A stretch of 24,756 nt of DNA from Pelargonium cotyledonis (taxonomy: Eukaryota > Streptophyta > Magnoliopsida > Geraniales > Geraniaceae), in contig JAYMTA010000742.1 in NCBI GenBank assembly GCA_036897625.1, forward strand, positions 1 through 24,756, given 5' to 3'. The notes beneath the pieces were generated by a model, which did not search any database, was not told the DNA's origin, and saw nothing but the letters and a program-made list of their open reading frames with translations. The translations under genes were made by a program, and so were the position numbers. How positions within the stretch are numbered: the stretch's first letter is position 1; every line of letters begins with the position of its first letter. This document shows positions 19,501 through 24,756 of this stretch, one piece after another.

Positions 19501-22500
19501 ATGTTCAGAATCCTTATTGCATTACAAAATTGAAATTTGGAAGGTAGAAAGACATGTCAGTAGTCACACAAGTATATTCTAGTAGATGACAAGAGGAATT
19601 GAAGTGGATATTATGTCTCCTTGAGGGAAACTTGGGGGCTGCGGATGGTATGGTATGGATGAACTGAATTTATGCTTAGATTACAGAACACTTAGATCTG
19701 CTAGTATTGGGTACTTGATATGATATGAATTGGTATCTGGTGGTTACATCGTTTTATTTGTACTGTTATTGTTTAATTGTATTTTTTTGAGGTATAAAAA
19801 AGAAAAGGAAAAAGTAGTAGACACACCAAAGGTTCTCGTAGCTTGATGAGAAACATGCTAGGATTATTTACCATCTAGAAAACCCTGTAACTAAGTGTAA
19901 TATGTCATAGCATTCTGGTTCATATAATGCTTCTTATGCCCTGTGCATCTAACTCATGTCTTGTACATCTAACTCATTTCCCTTTCCTGCTTCTCTAGGT
20001 TTTGGTGGGGAGGCTTTTGGAAGGTTAGAAGATCTTATATGTTTTTAATTTATAGCTGTATATATAATGCATGCTACCATTTTGATGATGATTTTTTACC
20101 AACTCATTTTCTTTTGTCAAACTTGTAGATTGGCAATGATCTTTCTCAATTTGTGGGGCCTCTCATATTGAATAATCTCTTGCAGGTTTGTCAATTAGTT
20201 GCTTTATGTCCATGATTTGCTATGTAAAAAAAATGCCCTTTCTCTTGGTTGACGTTTAGGTTTAAATTCAAAAAGCTTCATTATTTCAGTATACAACTGG
20301 GGTTGACTTTCTTATTTTTTACTTTCCTTCATTAACAAACTGGTTCATAGTGCCCATCATTTATTGTTTTTGTGAAGTGCTAAAGACATTTGTGGGGTTT
20401 ATGGTTCTATCCCCAAGTTGTCATGCTGCTCTCAATTGTTTTTCTTCTTATTATTTATATGTTCTCGTATTTCACTTATGTTATTAAGTGAATTGCCTGC
20501 AGTCTATGCAACGAGGTGATCCTGCCTGGATTGGTTACATCTACGCTTTCTCAATTTTTGCTGGAGTGGTATGATACGAAGTCTTTGCTACATATTCGTA
20601 TTTGTATTGTATTACAGTATATCAATTGCTTGTTAAAGCCAACTCTTATTATATTTAATTATGCTTATCTTAATATGTTCTTGCACAACATCAGAGCTTT
20701 CCTTTTCCCACTATCGTAGAGGGTCATGTTACTGTTTATTTTGGAACTAAAATAAATGATTTAACATGATTTACTTTTCAACTAAAATAAATTCATTTGA
20801 CTAACAGATTCACTTACTGTACTCTTTTCTTGGATATTCTATCTATCATCATATTTGGTTACTGTGACTGAAAGTTAGATTCTGAATATGTAAGTTACTG
20901 ATTTATTTCCTGATATAATGTCGATCTGACTTCTGTAACCTGAAGTTTGCTCGTTCTTGCATTATGACCCTTGGTCTTTATTTTAGTAATGTTTTGGGGG
21001 ATGGGGGTTCATTTAGGGAATGATAGAAGTGCTTATCTTAGATGTATCCTTCATCGTGCTGTGTGCATTTAGCATTTAGGTGTAGCCGACTTAAGTATAG
21101 AAGCTGAGATTTTCTGACGAGAGTCACATTGGTTTCAGGTATTTGGCGTGTTATGTGAAGCTCAGTATTTCCAGAATGTTATGCGTGTTGGGTTCCGACT
21201 GAGAGCCACTCTGGTAATTTCAGTTTATTGCTGATTGTTATATATGCTGTTGGTGCTGCTCATTTCTCATGTTTACTTGCCTATCTATGATGTAAACAAC
21301 TTCTCCAAATAAATACCTGAGGATTTATCACGACTTTTCTTCATTTTTTTCTGTATTATTTGTTATTTTATATGGCAGGGCAGGACTAGGTGCTGAGTGT
21401 CTGGGGTGGTGAGTCTATGGAGTTCTATTGTTGACACTTTCATTACTGGATTTCTAATCGTTTATTGCGTTATTTTTATTTTTTTGGGTGGGATTAGGGG
21501 TTGACCCTGTTGAGTTTCAGGGCTGGGTCTGTAAGGAGTCTCTCTTTTGTTACTTTTACTTCTGGAGCCGTCTCTGTTATTTAATTTTGCTTTATTTCTT
21601 AATCATACTTATTTTCTAAGGTGAGTAGAATTTGATTGTTAGGGGTAGGTTCACAAAGGAGTGTTTCTGTTGTTGATACATTATTAAATTCCTTTCAATC
21701 CTCGCCAGGCGCCAGCTATGTACTGATATTCATAGTCAGGCTCTTGAGATCCTTGTGTGGGTTGATACATTTTCTATATCAGTTCTCTATCGTTGGCTCT
21801 TTAAATTGATATCTTAGGTATATCTCTCGCAACTTTGTATGATAAATTAAAAATACATGCAAATCTATCTACTTGATGAACTCATATTTCCTTTTTTATG
21901 TGTAGAATTTATCAATAATGTTGAAGTGGGTGATGTATCCCACATCAGATAAATATAAAGTCAAGTGGCTGCATATAATGGTGCAAGTTAAACCCTACTA
22001 ACAAGGTTGACCTTTTAGTATGGGAAGCCCAAGCCATTGTATTTAGCCCGTTATTGAAATTTAACAAATAATGAAGTGGTTCTTAGTTTTTTCCTATTGC
22101 TATGATCACGTGTTACAGGATTTGCATAACAGTTACTGAAATTACTATGAATTCTGGATGTTAATGTTATTGATAACAGTTACTGAAATTACTAGGAATT
22201 GGATAGTTCTAATGTCACTATTAATAGCTTTTAAGCCTTTGTAGAAATAAGTGCATACAGTTCATATGGGATTATGTGTATGATGTTTTGCTTGATAGGA
22301 AAGTAATGCAAGTCTAAGGTAAATTTACATTCTTGTAGCTGTAGGGGTGGTATGTGCGGAAGTTTGGATATACATGCACAGATTTTTGCCCATCTTTATC
22401 TTTAACTTTATTATTTGCAGGTAGCTGCTGTATTTCGCAAGTCTCTTAGGCTAACTCATGAGGGTCGCAAAAACTTTGCTTCTGGAAAAATAACGAACTT

Positions 22501-23994
22501 GATGACAACTGATGCCGAAGCACTTCAGGCATGCTTTCTTATTGCTAATCTTCATATGTGTTACTTTCTGAATACCTAAGTAATAGCAAAAGTTAAAAAA
22601 AAACATTGAGAGAGATTAGAGAAGGAAGAAGTGGGATAACAAAATCCTAAAATTATGGAACTTGCGAATTATCATGACCTCTTTTGGATAAATACATATT
22701 TTGGATTTTAATTTATTTTTTAAGATTTAAGATCTATATATTGAGACACCAATTTGCTATATTTTGATAACTATATATCTTTGATGGAGAATCACGTACG
22801 AGTACCTGAAGTTTGAGAAGGCTTGACATATTAGGCAAGTATAGCACTGAAATAAGTTTAGGCCGCTGGATACATCATACATTACATAGTACCATTTTTG
22901 TTACCATTTTTTTCTTCTTCATGAATACAGATGTACTAGTTACACTACTCTGTATCACCTGCATACTTTATGGGATACCCAATGGGCAGATTTGTAAATT
23001 TCGATGCAGTATATTGAGCTTGATGTGTTCCTTATTGAAAAATATAATCAATCTTAATTAAGCTCATATATCTAGTATTCTATTTACTTGTTCTTTCTTT
23101 ATATAAGTTGGTTAATTCTACGACCATCTTATGTTATTTGAAAGCATACCTTGACTATATGACTCATTTCTTTCTACAGCAAATATGCCAATCACTTCAC
23201 ACTTTGTGGTCAGCTCCATTTCGTATCATTATTTCATTGGTTCTTCTTTATCAGCAATTAGGCGTTGCTTCGCTTCTTGGTGCATTGATGCTAGTTCTTT
23301 TGTTTCCCTTACAGGTATATTTGCTTTCCCTATTACTTTGCTTATTGCGCTTCGTGTCTTAAAAATAATGTTATATTGTATACAAGTTTATACTTCTTGT
23401 TCTTTTAGTATCTCCATGTTAAGTTAAATTGATGATATTTGACAAACTTCCTTAAAATTAGAAGGATCTAACTTAACATGGAGATGCTAAAGGAACACAA
23501 AGCATAAACCCATATACAGCATAGCATTCTTCTTAAGACGGACACTAACCCAAGTACATACATTTTAACTCAATATAGGAGAGCTATAGTTCCTTTGAGT
23601 CTTATGATACTATAGCTCCTTGATTTGTTTTCCACCCATTTAAATTGAGGTAATAATGATATGAAATAGATCTTCCTTAATCCTTGAAATATGTTTTATG
23701 GCTACAGACATTTGTAATAAGCAGAATGCAGAAATTGTCCAAGGAGGGTTTGCAACGTACAGACAAGAGAATTGGCCTTATGAATGAAGTTTTGGCTGCA
23801 ATGGACACTGTGAAGTATGGAGCAGTTAGAAATGGTTGCTTTAATTTCTTCAACCACATTAAGGCTCTTGATAACCTTTTTTATTTCACTGAAATGACAG
23901 ATGTTATGCATGGGAGAACAGTTTCCAATCTAAAGTTCAAAGTGTTCGGGATGATGAGCTATCATGGTTCCGGAAAGCATCACTACTAGGAGCG
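16567..23994 (+). CDS. ABCC2: ABC transporter C family (MRP), ABCC1/ABCC2 type, N-terminal part
   Basis: Fourteen exons join in frame to 524 codons: 16567-16899, 17193-17371, 17789-17828, 18165-18321, 18841-18955, 19041-19121, 19999-20023, 20129-20185, 20503-20568, 21139-21213, 22421-22528, 23180-23314, 23708-23814, 23901-23994. All introns are GT-AG except intron 11 (GC-AG). Plant ABCC1/2 proteins are about 1,620 residues; they pump glutathione and other conjugates, folates and phytochelatin complexes into the vacuole. Residues 1-184 form the hydrophobic TMD0 ([32 protein letters not shown]). Residues 185-300 are the L0 linker ([28 protein letters not shown]). TMD1 follows ([74 protein letters not shown]). 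The last exon ends [13 protein letters not shown]. Both NBDs and TMD2 lie beyond the right edge. The start agrees with the family N-terminus. ABCC1 versus ABCC2 is not settled, so the symbol is provisional. Confidence 0.95.
19999..20023 (+). other. 25-nt micro-exon (exon 7) of the ABCC gene
   Basis: Only 25 bases, CTCTAG|GTTTTGG...TGGAAG|GTTAGA, encode the end of the conserved FWWGGFWK motif. Frame continuity on both sides and the strong conservation of this motif in the family make the exon certain in substance. Automated annotation often misses or mis-splices exons this short. Confidence 0.88.
21925..22080. mobile_element. Possible small LTR/TRIM-like remnant in ABCC intron 10
   Basis: The phrase GATGTATCCCACATCAGATA and the following short GC-richer block recall the TGTCCCACATC start of plant LTRs and terminal-repeat miniature retrotransposons. 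No partner LTR, primer-binding site or duplication was found, so this is tentative. Confidence 0.25.
22126..22217. repeat. Tandem duplication, 47-bp period, in ABCC intron 10
   Basis: ATAACAGTTACTGAAATTAC begins at 22126 and again at 22173. The first 22 bases are identical, after which the copies drift. It is intronic and probably neutral. Confidence 0.85.
22529..23179 (+). other. ABCC intron 11 with a non-canonical GC donor
   Basis: Exon 11 must end CTTCAG to continue into CAAATATGC of exon 12 (residues [10 protein letters not shown]). The bases after CTTCAG are GCATGC, so the donor is GC and the acceptor is ACAG. GC-AG introns are about one percent of plant introns and are spliced by the major spliceosome. 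No GT site gives the conserved protein sequence without a frame error. Confidence 0.85.
23341..23554. mobile_element. Hairpin MITE in ABCC intron 12
   Basis: Two inverted arms of about 85 bp, 23341-23427 and 23469-23554, enclose a loop of about 40 bp. The best-matching part is TTTAGTATCTCCATGTTAAG against the complement of CTTAACATGGAGATGCTAAA. Weaker pairing extends outward through CGTGTCTTAA and TTAAGACGGACAC. The element has no coding capacity. Target duplication and superfamily are unclear. Confidence 0.75.
23577..23620. repeat. Short inverted repeat next to the intron 12 MITE
   Basis: AGGAGAGCTATAG pairs with CTATAGCTCCT (one 2-base bulge) across a 20-base loop. It may be a separate hairpin or an outer part of the neighbouring element. 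Confidence 0.55.
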
Positions 23995-24697
23995 GTATGC
24001 CTCAAAACTTATTTGTTGAAAACATGTCCTTTTGTTTTTAAGTTTGTGAATGTGGTATTATTTCAATATAATTTTTAATATGCTTATTCACTTGACTATT
24101 CGTGAATTTAAGTTGACATGTTATAACTATTATCCATATTTTTACCGACAAATTAGTTCAATGGGAAGAAAATGCAATATTGACTGGTGATTGGTATGTA
24201 AGCTGCCAGATTCTTTATGATATGTATATATTCCACCAGAGATCCCATGAGAGAAAAATAAAGTAAAACAAGATAACTGGCGTAGCTGTGGATTTGTTTC
24301 TGACTATCTTTTTGATGGAGATGATAACATACATATGGATGTTGGTTTCAGCTACTGGTTGCATATTTTGAAATGGCTTCCCAAAGAGCATACATGCTGG
24401 GTTTTTACCAAATTCTGAGTTTCGTGTCAGAAGTCATTTATGTGGTAGTGCTTGAGAGTGTTTTATTGAATGCCATAAACATTCATATGTACAAAAAGTT
24501 GGAGATATGAATATGCTGCTTATGCTTCATAATATTGAAAATACAACTAAAATTTAATGTTCACATCTTATAACTCATGTTTTGGTTAAACTATTCCAAC
24601 ATTCCATACTCCTAATTTATCCATATGCGCTTTACATGTAAATACGTCATAAGATATTTAAGGCTGCCATTGTATGGATGTAGAGATTTCAGATGGA

Positions 24698-24730
<33 letters not shown>

Positions 24731-24756
24731 CACACACACAGACACACTCACACACA
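23995..24756 (+). other. Start of ABCC intron 14, exon 15 not reached
   Basis: A GT donor (GCG|GTATGC) follows exon 14. The rest of the window shows no sequence for the next conserved segment, expected to begin with an FxxFxLNSIPVxV-like helix. A CAG|CTACTG at about 24351 looks like an acceptor, but its reading does not fit the family. I therefore treat the whole stretch as intron. Confidence 0.7.
24703..24756. repeat. Compound (CT)n-(CA)n microsatellite at the window end
   Basis: About fourteen TC dinucleotides pass directly into an interrupted CA run that reaches the right edge. It is intronic if the ABCC gene continues. Confidence 0.92.

Noticed and set aside
21380..21680. Degenerate tandem repeat in intron 10 built on GGGTTGA/GAGTCT phrases
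   Set aside because: Similarity between the putative units is too weak and irregular to support by eye.
23815..23989. Read-through of ABCC exon 13 to a stop at 23987-23989
   Set aside because: The continuation does not match the family. Splicing at GTGAA|GTATGG to ACAG|ATGTTATGC restores the conserved [12 protein letters not shown] segment.
24351..24420. Exon 15 of the ABCC gene after CAG at about 24350
   Set aside because: The frame reads LLVAYFEMAS and then drifts. It does not resemble the conserved helix expected after FRKASLLGA.
1..24756. CRISPR array, bacterial operon, phage or defence system
   Set aside because: Spliced eukaryotic genes, plant transposons and AT-rich intergenic DNA fill the window. 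No regular spacer-repeat pattern or prokaryotic gene layout is present.

Overview
This is nuclear DNA from a flowering plant. It is AT-rich and full of introns with GT...AG borders. It holds two recognisable plant genes on the + strand, separated by about 11 kb of decayed transposable elements. The two proteins read like those of a eudicot, perhaps an asterid, but the species cannot be named from this window. No bacterial-type system, CRISPR array, rRNA or true tRNA gene is present.

Layout. Positions 1-3273 are non-coding, with a diverged tandem duplication (303-610) and a 1.28-kb element with roughly 100-bp terminal inverted repeats and a GC-rich core (952-2231). Positions 3274-4812 are the last three coding exons of DDB1, the adaptor of CUL4 ubiquitin ligases; its earlier exons are not in the window. 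Positions 4813-15600 form a TE-rich spacer: a CACTA-type miniature element (7871-8121), a LINE-like insertion that keeps an ORF1/gag-like pseudogene and 3' tail but no reverse transcriptase (8240-9921, 16-bp target-site duplication), a tRNA-derived SINE (11252-11404, 13-bp target-site duplication) and a second decayed ORF1-like retroelement (about 11430-13241). A 150-bp tandem duplication (15201-15490) lies just upstream of the next gene.

Positions 15600-24756 are the promoter, 5' leader and first 14 coding exons of an ABCC1/ABCC2-type (MRP) vacuolar ABC transporter. The exons join without a frame error into 524 codons, ending inside the first transmembrane domain; both nucleotide-binding domains lie beyond the right edge. 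Intron 11 appears to use a GC donor, intron 12 holds a hairpin-forming MITE, and the window ends in a CT/CA microsatellite.

The two genes work in different processes (protein turnover and DNA-damage or light signalling; vacuolar detoxification) and appear to be independent neighbours. I found no convincing new biological system. The observations most worth following are the ORF1-only LINE derivative, the cargo-bearing TIR element, the unusually long 5' flank of the DDB1 exons, the GC-AG intron, and a perfect palindrome of two opposed TGACG motifs close to the likely ABCC transcription start. Exon borders were deduced by hand from reading-frame continuity, splice signals and remembered family similarity; no alignment was run.
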